From Pseudomonadota bacterium (GTDB lineage: Bacteria; Pseudomonadota; Gammaproteobacteria; Burkholderiales; Rhodocyclaceae): a stretch of 64,000 nt of DNA. The notes under the pieces were generated by a model, which saw only the letters and a list, made by a program, of their open reading frames with translations, ran no database searches and was not told the DNA's origin. The translations under genes were made by a program, and so were the position numbers. The DNA is taken from the NCBI GenBank assembly GCA_018240785.1, contig JAFEFC010000011.1, positions 187,435 through 251,434 on the forward strand, in the 5' to 3' direction. Of this stretch, positions 51,398 to 59,410 are shown piece by piece; the first letter of the stretch is position 1, and every line of letters begins with the position of its first letter.

Positions 51398-51515
51398 TTC
51401 CGGCGTCCGCACGGCGCAACGGCGACGCCGGCGCCGCGCCGGGAGCATCGTCGATTTCCACGGTCTAAGATGCACAAGGAGTGCACAAGGAGCACCAATC
51501 ACCAGGAGGCAGGCG

Positions 51516-52085
51516 ATGAAGCGGCTCGATCTGCAACACAGGGCGACGACGGTCTTCCCGCAGGCGCTGCCGCTACCGGTGGCGGCGGGAATGGCCCTGC
51601 TTGCGCGATCGGCCATGCGACCGCACGGCGGATGGCTGCTGCTGGCGGCATTCGCGCTGGCAGGGCTGGCGCTGTGGACGTTGCTCGAATACCTGCTGCA
51701 TCGCTTCGTGCTGCATGGCATCGAACCTTTCCGCACCTGGCACCTGCAGCACCATCTGCGCCCCGAGGAGCCGATGCGCACGCCGCTGCTGTTCAGCGGG
51801 CTGCTGCTGCTCGCGCTGGTCTTCGCGCCCATGCTGGCGATCGGCAATCAATGGCTGGCGACCGGCCTGGCGCTGGGCCTGCTGGCCGGACACGTCGCGC
51901 AGGAGATCGCCCACCACGCGCTGCACACACGCCCGGATGCCGACAGCCACTGGCTGCTGCGCCGCTTCGGGCAGCACCGCCTGCATCATCTGCACTATTC
52001 CGAGGCCGCGTTTGGCACCCTGACCACGGTATGGGACCGCGTGTTCGGCACTGTGGCGCCGCAAGGCGACAAGCCAGGAGCCTGA
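51516..52085 (+). CDS. Fatty acid hydroxylase / sterol desaturase family membrane protein
   Basis: A 189-residue membrane protein with the di-iron His clusters of this superfamily: HRFVLH, HLQHH, HHALH and HRLHHLH. About four hydrophobic segments. Members hydroxylate or desaturate lipid substrates using O2. The small size resembles short bacterial carotene-hydroxylase or ceramide-hydroxylase-like proteins; the substrate is unknown. AGGAGGC lies upstream of the start. Convergent with the cio operon, 46 bp apart. Confidence 0.85.
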   Translation: MKRLDLQHRATTVFPQALPLPVAAGMALLARSAMRPHGGWLLLAAFALAGLALWTLLEYLLHRFVLHGIEPFRTWHLQHHLRPEEPMRTPLLFSGLLLLALVFAPMLAIGNQWLATGLALGLLAGHVAQEIAHHALHTRPDADSHWLLRRFGQHRLHHLHYSEAAFGTLTTVWDRVFGTVAPQGDKPGA

Positions 52086-52131
52086 TCGCCCGACGCGCGC
52101 CGCACGCAATTGCCGGCACGGCTTCCGCTCC

Positions 52132-52293
52132 TCAGCCGGTCAACCCGAACACCCGCATCAGCAGGCGCAGCAGCATGGCAGCCAGCCACAGCACCAGCAC
52201 GCCCGCCGCCCACAGGCCGCCGAACCAGGCGAGCTGGCGCCATGCGGGGGAAGGACGACGTGGCGGGAAGGCCCGACCATGACTCGCGTTCAT
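52132..52293 (-). CDS. DUF2474 small subunit of the quinol oxidase (CydX-like)
   Basis: A 53-residue single-helix protein, MNASHGRAFPPRRPSPAWRQ..., with a membrane helix at about 23-45. It matches DUF2474, found after cydAB/cioAB genes and thought to serve like CydX in stabilising the oxidase. The ATG shares one base with the cioB stop (TGATG), implying coupled translation. Confidence 0.85.
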   Translation of the reverse strand: MNASHGRAFPPRRPSPAWRQLAWFGGLWAAGVLVLWLAAMLLRLLMRVFGLTG

Positions 52294-53300
52294 CAGTGAT
52301 AGCCCTCCCCCGCGCGGACCTTGCCACGGAACACATAGTACGACCAGGCGGTGTACATCAGGATGAAGGGGATGATGAACAGCGCGCCCACCAGGATGAA
52401 AGCCTGGCTCTGCGGCGGCGCGGCGGCCTGCCAGATGCTGATGTCCGGCGGGATGATCATCGGCCACACGCTGATCGCCAGGCCGGTGTAGCCGAGGAAG
52501 ACCAGCCCGAGCACATACACGAAAGGCGCCACATGCGGCTCAGCGCGCAGCGAACGCAGCAGTTGCACGGTGAAGAACACCACCAGCAGCGGAACCGGTG
52601 CGAACCACAGCATGTTCGGCCACGAGAACCAGCGCTGCGCGATCGATGCGTGCGCCAGTGGTGTCCAGACGCTGACGGCGACGATGAAGGCGATCAGCAG
52701 CCCGATCAGCGGCCGGCTGAGCTGGATCATGCGCGCCTGCAGCGGCCCTTCCGTCTTCATGATCAGCCAGGTGCTGCCGAGCATCGCATACACCGCGACG
52801 ACGCCCAGTCCGGTGAAGAGCGGGAACGGCGCGAACCAGTCGAAGGCACCGCCGGCGAAGGCGCGATTCACCACCGGAATGCCCTCGATGTAGGCCCCCA
52901 GCGCAACGCCCTGGAAGAAGGCGGCAGCGATCGAGCCGACGATGAAGGCCTTGTCCCAGAAGTGACGCTCGTGGTCGTGCGCCTTGAAGCGGAATTCAAA
53001 GGCCACACCGCGCAGGATCAGCCCGAGCAGCATGAAGATCAGCGGCAGGTAGAGCGCACTGAGAACCACGGAATACACCAGCGGAAACGCCGCCAACAAC
53101 CCGGCCCCGCCGAGGATCAGCCAGGTCTCGTTGCCGTCCCACACCGGGGCGACGGTGTTCATCATCACGTCGCGCTCATGGCGGTCCGGGGCGAACGGAA
53201 AGAGGATGCCGATGCCGAGGTCGAAGCCGTCCATGACGACATACATCATGACGCCGAAAAAGATGATCAGGACCCAGATCAGGGAAAGATCGATGCCCAT
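52293..53300 (-). CDS. cioB: Cytochrome bd-type quinol oxidase subunit II (CioB)
   Basis: A 335-residue subunit, MGIDLSLIWVLIIFFGVMMY..., with 8-9 membrane helices and the subunit II hallmarks YVVMDGFDLGIGILFPF and NTVAPVWDGNETWLILGGAG. It forms the oxidase with subunit I, reducing O2 to water with quinol electrons. It starts 4 bp after the subunit I stop. Confidence 0.94.
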   Translation of the reverse strand: MGIDLSLIWVLIIFFGVMMYVVMDGFDLGIGILFPFAPDRHERDVMMNTVAPVWDGNETWLILGGAGLLAAFPLVYSVVLSALYLPLIFMLLGLILRGVAFEFRFKAHDHERHFWDKAFIVGSIAAAFFQGVALGAYIEGIPVVNRAFAGGAFDWFAPFPLFTGLGVVAVYAMLGSTWLIMKTEGPLQARMIQLSRPLIGLLIAFIVAVSVWTPLAHASIAQRWFSWPNMLWFAPVPLLVVFFTVQLLRSLRAEPHVAPFVYVLGLVFLGYTGLAISVWPMIIPPDISIWQAAAPPQSQAFILVGALFIIPFILMYTAWSYYVFRGKVRAGEGYH

Positions 53301-53304
53301 GGTC

Positions 53305-54732
53305 TCAGCTCCTTGCTGCAGCGGTGCGCAGGTCGTCGTCGGTCGCGGCCGACAGCGGCCGCATCTGCTGGCGTTCATGTCCCGGTCCGCCGACCAGGCC
53401 GGTATCGCCCTCGTGCATCACCGGTCCCTTGCGCACCAGGCGCAGCATGTAGGCGATGCCGACGCCGAACACCGTGAAATACACGACGATGAACAGCAGC
53501 AGCGAAATCGCCAGCGGCAGCACGCCATGGTTGGACACCGCGTCCGCGGTGCGCTGCAGGCCATACACGACCCATGGCTGACGCCCCACCTCGGTGGTGA
53601 ACCAGCCGGCGATGAGCGCGATGAGGCCGGTCGGGCCCATCAGCAGGGTCGCGCGCAGAAAGGGTCGGGACCGGTACAGCGCTTCGCCTCGGCGCAGCAG
53701 CAGCCCCCATGCCCCGAGCAGGATCATCAGCACTCCCAGGCCCACCATGATGCGGAAGGACCAGAACACCACCGCGACCGGCGGCCGATCCTCGGGCGCG
53801 AACTCCTTCAAGCCCGGAAACTGACCGTCCCAACTGTGCGTCAGGATCAGGCTCCCCAGGCGCGGGATCTCGATCGCGAAGCGGTTTTCCTCGCGCTGCT
53901 GGTCCGGGAGTGCGAACACGATCAGAGGCACGCCCTCGCCCGGATGATTCTCCCAGTGCCCTTCCATCGCGGCAATCTTGGCCGGCTGGTGCTTCAGGGT
54001 GTTCAGGCCGTGGAAATCGCCGATCACCGCCTGAATCGGCGCAACGACCACCAGCATCCACATCGCCATCGACAGCATCTTGCGGATCGCCGGATTGTCC
54101 CGGCCGCGCAGCAGATGCCAGGCCGCCGAGGCCGCCACGAACAGCGCAGTCGCCAGGAAGGCCGCCACCGACATGTGCAGCAGGCGATAGGGGAAGGACG
54201 GGTTGAAGATCACCGCCAGCCAGTCCATCGGCACCGCACGCCCGTCGACGATCTCGAAGCCCGCCGGCGTCTGCATCCAGCTATTGGACGCAAGGATCCA
54301 GGTCGTCGAGATCAGCGTGCCGATCGATACCATCAGGGTGGAGAAGAAGTGCAGGCCCGGCCCGACCCGGTTCCAGCCGAACAGCATCACGCCGAGGAAG
54401 CCGGCCTCCAGGAAGAAGGCGGTCAGCACCTCGTAGGCGAGCAGCGGGCCGGTGATGCCGCCCGCGAAGTCGGAGAAGAAGCTCCAGTTGGTACCGAACT
54501 GGTAGGACATCACCAGACCGGACACCACGCCCATGCCGAAATTGAGTGCGAAGACCTTCGACCAGAAGTGGTACAAATCGCGGTAGAGCGTCTGTTTTGT
54601 CCGCAGCCACAAGCCCTCCAGCACGACCAGGTAGGCCGCCAGCCCGATTGTGATCGCGGGAAAAAGGATGTGGAAGGCGACGGTGAAAGCGAACTGGGTG
54701 CGCGCAAGCTCCAGTGCCGTGAGCCCGAACAT
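53305..54732 (-). CDS. cioA: Cytochrome bd-type quinol oxidase subunit I, cyanide-insensitive type (CioA)
   Basis: A 475-residue haem subunit. N-terminal MFGLTALELARTQFAFTVAF carries the haem b595 His region (FHILFPAITIG). GDFHGLNTLKHQPAKIAAME holds the quinol-binding Lys and Glu of the Q-loop, which is short, as in CioA-type rather than E. coli CydA enzymes. GRQPWVVYGLQRTADAVS is the conserved C-terminal block. Start 54732. The TATAAA box at 54823-54828 (minus strand) is the likely -10; no clear ANR/FNR box is seen. Supports respiration at low O2 or in the presence of cyanide, sulfide or NO (family knowledge). Confidence 0.94.
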   Translation of the reverse strand: MFGLTALELARTQFAFTVAFHILFPAITIGLAAYLVVLEGLWLRTKQTLYRDLYHFWSKVFALNFGMGVVSGLVMSYQFGTNWSFFSDFAGGITGPLLAYEVLTAFFLEAGFLGVMLFGWNRVGPGLHFFSTLMVSIGTLISTTWILASNSWMQTPAGFEIVDGRAVPMDWLAVIFNPSFPYRLLHMSVAAFLATALFVAASAAWHLLRGRDNPAIRKMLSMAMWMLVVVAPIQAVIGDFHGLNTLKHQPAKIAAMEGHWENHPGEGVPLIVFALPDQQREENRFAIEIPRLGSLILTHSWDGQFPGLKEFAPEDRPPVAVVFWSFRIMVGLGVLMILLGAWGLLLRRGEALYRSRPFLRATLLMGPTGLIALIAGWFTTEVGRQPWVVYGLQRTADAVSNHGVLPLAISLLLFIVVYFTVFGVGIAYMLRLVRKGPVMHEGDTGLVGGPGHERQQMRPLSAATDDDLRTAAARS

Positions 54733-54822
54733 GGAAATCTCTCCGTGAAATGGGGGAATGCGCGTTCTTGACGGCCGGAGCAAGCCGGAGGTGTCGGTTC
54801 AGCGCGCTTTAATTCTCGAGAT

Positions 54823-54828
54823 TTTATA
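54823..54828 (-). promoter_or_regulatory. Candidate -10 box of the cioAB operon
   Basis: TATAAA on the minus strand about 90 bases upstream of cioA, in a short AT-rich patch between divergent genes. No convincing -35 is seen at normal spacing (TAGTCA at 15 bp is the closest), so activation by a regulator is possible. Confidence 0.3.
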
Positions 54829-54987
54829 GTTGGTACTTTCTACTGACTACCCCCACCCTCCATCGGTTCCCTTGACCCGCAGATCGCGGGCGGCGGTGTG
54901 ACGAATGGCCAGCCCGCGGAACTCCGCCCGGGACCCGCGCTCTACGCGCAGAACTCCCGCCCAACCTCATTCCGACTGCCCCTCGCC

Positions 54988-56223
54988 ATGCATTTCCTCT
55001 CGCGCACGCTGTTCGCCCCGCTGGTCGCCCTGGCCCCGCTGGTAGCCCTGGCCCTACTCCAAGCCGCGTCGACCGCCACCGCGGCAGAGCCGGCCCCGGC
55101 ATCGCCCCTGTCCGCCTGCCTGAAGGCCGGCAACTGGACCTGGCTGGGTGATGTCACGCCACGCCAGGTGACCGCGCAGGGCGTGTTGCCGCGGCTGGCC
55201 GACCGCGACGTGATCCTGCTTGGCGAACAGCATGACAAGGCCGACGACCATCGCTGGCAATTGCAGACCATTGCCGCCCTCGCCGCCATGCGCCCCGACA
55301 TCGTGATCGGTTTCGAAGCCTTTCCGCGCCGTGTGCAGCCGGTGCTCGATCGCTGGGTCAACGGTGAGCTGAGTGCTGCCGAATTCCTCGACAAGGTCGA
55401 ATGGAACAAGGTGTGGGGCTTGCCCGCCGAGCTCTACCTGCCCTTGTTCGAATTCGCCCGCATCAACCGCATCCCGATGGTGGCGCTCAATGTCGAACGC
55501 AAGCTGATCCGCAGCATCGCCAGCAAGGGGAGCGACGCTGTCCCCCTGGCCGAGCGCGAGGGGGTATCGCGCCCGGCTGCGCCACCGCCACCTTATGTCG
55601 ACAACCTGTTCGAGACGCATCGCGAGCACGCGCGCATGCGAGGCGGCGAGAGCGGGCCCGCGGTATCGCGGAACGATCCCGCATTCCGCAATTTCGTGGA
55701 CGCGCAGGCGACCTGGGACCGGGCCATGGCCGAGGTGCTGGCGCGCCGCTTCAACGCTCTGCCGGGCCCGCGGCCGCTGGTGGTCGGCATCATCGGCAGC
55801 GGCCACCTGCGCAACGGGTACGGTGTCGCGTATCAATTGCGCGACCTGGGCGTGACGCGGATCGCGACCCTGCTGCCGGTGGCGAGCGACACGCCATGTG
55901 CCGAGATCCGGCCGGGCCTCGCCGATGCCGTGTTCGCGGTGCCGCCGCAAGCGTCGGCCCCGGAGCAGCCGCGGCTGGGCGTCAGCCTCAGCGAAAGCGA
56001 GCGCGGTGTGCACGTCGTCGAAGTGTCACCCGGCAGCCTGGCAGAGCAGAGCGGTGTTCGTGCCGGAGACCTTATCGTCGAACTCGCCGGAGCGCCGATC
56101 AGCAAGGCCGCCGCCGTCGTCGCCGCGGTGAGGAGTCAGCCCGCAGGCACCTGGCTGCCGCTGCGCGTCAGGCGCGACAGCGAACTCCTCGAGCTGGTGG
56201 TGCGCTTTCCAGCGCGCGGGTGA
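54988..56223 (+). CDS. ChaN-family (haem-binding uptake) protein fused to a PDZ domain
   Basis: A 411-residue exported protein. Signal peptide MHFLSRTLFAPLVALAPLVA to about residue 31; a ChaN/DUF399 domain (about 45-310) with DVILLGEQHDKADDHRWQLQ, IVIGFEAFPRRVQPVLDRW and the terminal GIIGSGHLRNGYGVAYQLRD; then a PDZ domain (about 325-408; LGVSLSESERGVHVVEVSPG ... SGVRAGDLIVELAG). ChaN of Campylobacter binds haem as a lipoprotein; here there is no clear lipobox. The PDZ addition suggests docking to a peptide or protease. It precedes an M1-like peptidase by 7 bp, so the two probably work together. Confidence 0.88.
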   Translation: MHFLSRTLFAPLVALAPLVALALLQAASTATAAEPAPASPLSACLKAGNWTWLGDVTPRQVTAQGVLPRLADRDVILLGEQHDKADDHRWQLQTIAALAAMRPDIVIGFEAFPRRVQPVLDRWVNGELSAAEFLDKVEWNKVWGLPAELYLPLFEFARINRIPMVALNVERKLIRSIASKGSDAVPLAEREGVSRPAAPPPPYVDNLFETHREHARMRGGESGPAVSRNDPAFRNFVDAQATWDRAMAEVLARRFNALPGPRPLVVGIIGSGHLRNGYGVAYQLRDLGVTRIATLLPVASDTPCAEIRPGLADAVFAVPPQASAPEQPRLGVSLSESERGVHVVEVSPGSLAEQSGVRAGDLIVELAGAPISKAAAVVAAVRSQPAGTWLPLRVRRDSELLELVVRFPARG

Positions 56224-56230
56224 CGCACCG

Positions 56231-58387
56231 GTGCTCCAGCCCATGCGCCGCGCCGCCACGGCGGCCGCCCCCCTGGCGGCGATTGCTGGCGCCAGCGTGC
56301 GGATATCGGCCCTGCTCGCCCGGATGGCCGTCGCCATCGCGGCCGTCGTATTGGTCGTCGCCTTGCTGGGCGCTGCGCGCGCCCAGGCCGCCGACCCGCC
56401 GCTGCAACTGGACGTCACGCTGGACCCCGCCACCCGCCGGCTGGACGTCGTCGCCGAGATCCGTCCGCAAGTCGCTCCGCCGGCCCGCGATTTCGATTTC
56501 GCGCTGCATCCTTCCCTGCGTATCGAATCGGCATCCAGCGTCGGGAAATCCGTCCCCGTCACTGCCACCACGCGGCGCGATGGCCTGCAGGGCTGGCGCG
56601 TGCCCGTCACCGGAAGCGCGCCGGTGCGTCTCGTTTACGGCGGCGTGTTGCCGCCGCTGGCCGCGACGCTGGACCACCGCGAGGTGCTCCAGGCGCTGCC
56701 GCCGATGAGCGCCCCGGAAGGCAGCTTCCTGTCCGCCGGCAGCGGCTGGTATCCGCAGCCCGCCGAACGCTTCGCCTACCGCGTGCGAGTGTCCGTGCCC
56801 GCCGGACAGCGCGCGGTGGTTCCGGGGCGCCTCGAACAAGAAACCGCGCCAGCCGACGGCACGGGGCGCTATCGCGCAAGCTTCGACTTTCCGCACCCGG
56901 CCGATGGCGTGGACCTCATGGCCGGCCCGTGGCAGGTCCGGGAACGACTGATGCCGCGTGGCGCAGGCGAGCCAGTCCGGCTGCGCACCTACTTCCCCGC
57001 CACGCTCGATGCCGCGCCAGGCCTGGCGGATGCCTACCTCGCCGACAGCGCGCGCTACCTCGAGCGCTACGCGCGCCTCATCGGCCCGTATCCGTACGCG
57101 GAATTCTCGGTGGTGGCCAGCCCGCTCCCCACCGGCTTCGGCATGCCCACGCTGACCTACCTCGGCGCCGACATCCTGCCCCTGCCCTTCATCCGCGCCA
57201 CCTCGCTCGGCCACGAGGTCCTCCACAACTGGTGGGGCAATGGCGTGTTCGTCAACTACGCACGCGGCAATTGGTCGGAAGGACTCACCACCTTCATGGC
57301 GGACTACGCCTACAAGGAAGACGAGTCGCCCGCCGCCGCCCGCGAGATGCGGCTCGGCTGGCTGCGCGACTTCGCTGCCCTGCCGCGCGACGATCAGCCG
57401 ACCCTGCGCGAGTTCCGCGCCCGCACCCACGGCACCGAAGCTGCGATCGGCTACGGCAAGGCGGCGATGGTCTTCGTCATGCTGCGCGACACCATCGGCG
57501 CGGACGCCTTCGCGCGCGGCATCGCCCTGTTCTGGCAGCACCAGCGCTTTCGCACGGCGAGCTGGGACGCGCTGCAGGCCGCCTTCGAGCAGGCCTCCGG
57601 TCGCTCGCTGCAGGCCTTCTTCGCGCAATGGCTGGAACGCGCCGGCGCCCCGCAAGTGCGCATCGTCCGCGCCACGTCCGCAGGTGCCGCTGGCCCACAC
57701 GGAATTCGCCTGGTCGTGACGATCGAGCAGGCTGGCCCGGCGTACGCCCTGCGCGTGCCGGTGGAGATCGTTCATGCGGCCCGCTCGGCGGAGCTGCGCT
57801 GGGTGGAGCTCGCCGGCCCACGCACCGACGTGGAGCTGGTGCTCGACAGCCCGCCCACCGGCGTGCGCCTGGACCCCGACATGCACGTCTGGCGCACGCT
57901 GGATGCGTCACAACTGCCGCCCATCCTGCGGCAATGGATCGTCGCCCCGGCACCGCGGCTCACCATCGTGTCGGACGATGCCGCGTTTCGCGGCGCGGCG
58001 GTAGATGCCGCGCGGAGCCTGTTTGAACGCCCCGCCACCCTCATCGCGCCTGGCGCGGCGCGTGCGGGCACGGCACCGGTGCTCGTCGTCGGCCGGCCGG
58101 CCGAAGTGGATGCGGCGCTCGCGCGCATCGGGGCGCCGTCCCGGCCGTCGGAAGTGGCCGCCCGCGGCAGCGCGCAGGTGTGGACGACGGCCTTGGCGGA
58201 AGGGGTGCCACTGGCGGTGATCTCCGCCGACGATGCCGACGCCTTGCGCGCCCTTGCGCGCCCCCTGCCGCATTACGGCGCGCAGAGCTGGCTGGTCTTC
58301 GACGGCCGCCGCGCGATTGCGCGCGGAGTGTGGACGGCGCCGGGAACGCTGCTGCCGGTGCAGTCAGGTGCCACGCCGACGCGCTAA
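56231..58387 (+). CDS. M1-family (gluzincin) metallopeptidase, exported
   Basis: A 718-residue protein with a signal or anchor segment (about residues 27-52), a beta-sandwich N-domain and a gluzincin catalytic domain with zinc motif HEVLHNWWGN ... NWSEGLTTFMADY (HExxH and the third Glu ligand). The spacing from second His to Glu is 17 residues rather than the classic 18, a variant I believe is common among bacterial M1-like proteins. The C-terminal 200 residues are not obviously catalytic. Probably periplasmic. It starts 7 bp after the ChaN-PDZ gene, implying one transcript. The start is uncertain: ATG 56243 is also possible. Confidence 0.88.
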   Translation: MLQPMRRAATAAAPLAAIAGASVRISALLARMAVAIAAVVLVVALLGAARAQAADPPLQLDVTLDPATRRLDVVAEIRPQVAPPARDFDFALHPSLRIESASSVGKSVPVTATTRRDGLQGWRVPVTGSAPVRLVYGGVLPPLAATLDHREVLQALPPMSAPEGSFLSAGSGWYPQPAERFAYRVRVSVPAGQRAVVPGRLEQETAPADGTGRYRASFDFPHPADGVDLMAGPWQVRERLMPRGAGEPVRLRTYFPATLDAAPGLADAYLADSARYLERYARLIGPYPYAEFSVVASPLPTGFGMPTLTYLGADILPLPFIRATSLGHEVLHNWWGNGVFVNYARGNWSEGLTTFMADYAYKEDESPAAAREMRLGWLRDFAALPRDDQPTLREFRARTHGTEAAIGYGKAAMVFVMLRDTIGADAFARGIALFWQHQRFRTASWDALQAAFEQASGRSLQAFFAQWLERAGAPQVRIVRATSAGAAGPHGIRLVVTIEQAGPAYALRVPVEIVHAARSAELRWVELAGPRTDVELVLDSPPTGVRLDPDMHVWRTLDASQLPPILRQWIVAPAPRLTIVSDDAAFRGAAVDAARSLFERPATLIAPGAARAGTAPVLVVGRPAEVDAALARIGAPSRPSEVAARGSAQVWTTALAEGVPLAVISADDADALRALARPLPHYGAQSWLVFDGRRAIARGVWTAPGTLLPVQSGATPTR

Positions 58388-58437
58388 CATAGCGCGCCGC
58401 GCCGCCCCGGCGCTCCAACCGCAACAAGGTATCCCCA

Positions 58438-59391
58438 ATGGCCGGAGCCAGCCTGCTCGCCCTCATCGACGACATTGCCAGCATCCTCGATGACGTTGCC
58501 GTGCTCACCAAGGTCGCCGCGAAGAAGACCGCCGGCGTGCTCGGCGACGACCTCGCCCTCAACGCGCAGCAGGTCGCCGGCGTGAAGGCGGAGCGGGAAT
58601 TGCCTGTAGTGTGGGCGGTGGCGAAAGGTTCGATGCGCAACAAGGCGATCCTCGTGCCCGCCGCCTTGCTGATCAGCGCGCTGGCGCCATGGGCAGTGGT
58701 GCCGCTGCTGATGCTGGGTGGCGCCTTCCTGTGCTTCGAGGGCTTCGAGAAGCTCGCGCACCGCTTCCTGCACGGCAAGGAGGAGGACGGTGCCGAACAT
58801 GCCCGCCTGGTCGAGGCAGTGAGCGACCCGACCATAGATCTGGTGGCCCTCGAAAAGGACAAGGTCGCAGGCGCGGTGCGTACCGATTTCATCCTGTCGG
58901 CCGAGATCATTGCTATCACGCTCGGCACGGTAGCCGACAAGGCCTTCATGACCCAGGTCACCGTGCTGAGCGGCGTCGCGATCATCATGACCATCGGCGT
59001 CTATGGCCTTGTGGCAGGCATCGTCAAGCTCGATGACGCCGGGCTGCACCTGAGCCGCGCCGAGGGTGGCGCATGGGCGGATTTTCAGCGCCGGTTCGGG
59101 CACGCCATCCTCGCCGCGGCGCCGTGGTTGATGAAGGCGCTGGCGGTGGCGGGCACCGCTGCCATGTTCCTGGTCGGCGGCAGCATCCTGACCCATGGCG
59201 TGGGCGTGATGCACCACTGGATCGAGGGCGTGGCCGAAGATGCCGGCACCCTGCCCGCGATCGGCACGATCGCCGAGGCGCTGACGCCCGCCCTGCTCAA
59301 TGCCGGCATCGGCATCCTGGCGGGCGCACTGATCCTCGCCGTTGTGAGCCTGGTCCGCCGCCTGCTTCCCGGCCGCTCCGCCGCGCATTGA
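58438..59391 (+). CDS. DUF808 (YedI-like) inner-membrane protein
   Basis: A 317-residue protein starting MAGASLLALIDDIASILDDV, the unmistakable DUF808 N-terminus, with GVLGDDLALNAQQVAGVKAE, an acidic KEEDGAEHARLVEAVSDP loop and several hydrophobic segments (about 68-92, 150-205, 222-262, 280-306). Function unknown; family members are called YedI. It follows the peptidase by 50 bp and precedes mnmC by 19 bp on the same strand, but I see no functional tie. Confidence 0.9.
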   Translation: MAGASLLALIDDIASILDDVAVLTKVAAKKTAGVLGDDLALNAQQVAGVKAERELPVVWAVAKGSMRNKAILVPAALLISALAPWAVVPLLMLGGAFLCFEGFEKLAHRFLHGKEEDGAEHARLVEAVSDPTIDLVALEKDKVAGAVRTDFILSAEIIAITLGTVADKAFMTQVTVLSGVAIIMTIGVYGLVAGIVKLDDAGLHLSRAEGGAWADFQRRFGHAILAAAPWLMKALAVAGTAAMFLVGGSILTHGVGVMHHWIEGVAEDAGTLPAIGTIAEALTPALLNAGIGILAGALILAVVSLVRRLLPGRSAAH

Positions 59392-59410
59392 GCCCCGGCC
59401 TTCCCGCACC

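Noticed and set aside
54733-54987. FNR/ANR box upstream of cioA
   Set aside because: Searched for TTGAT-N4-ATCAA by eye on both strands; no acceptable match.
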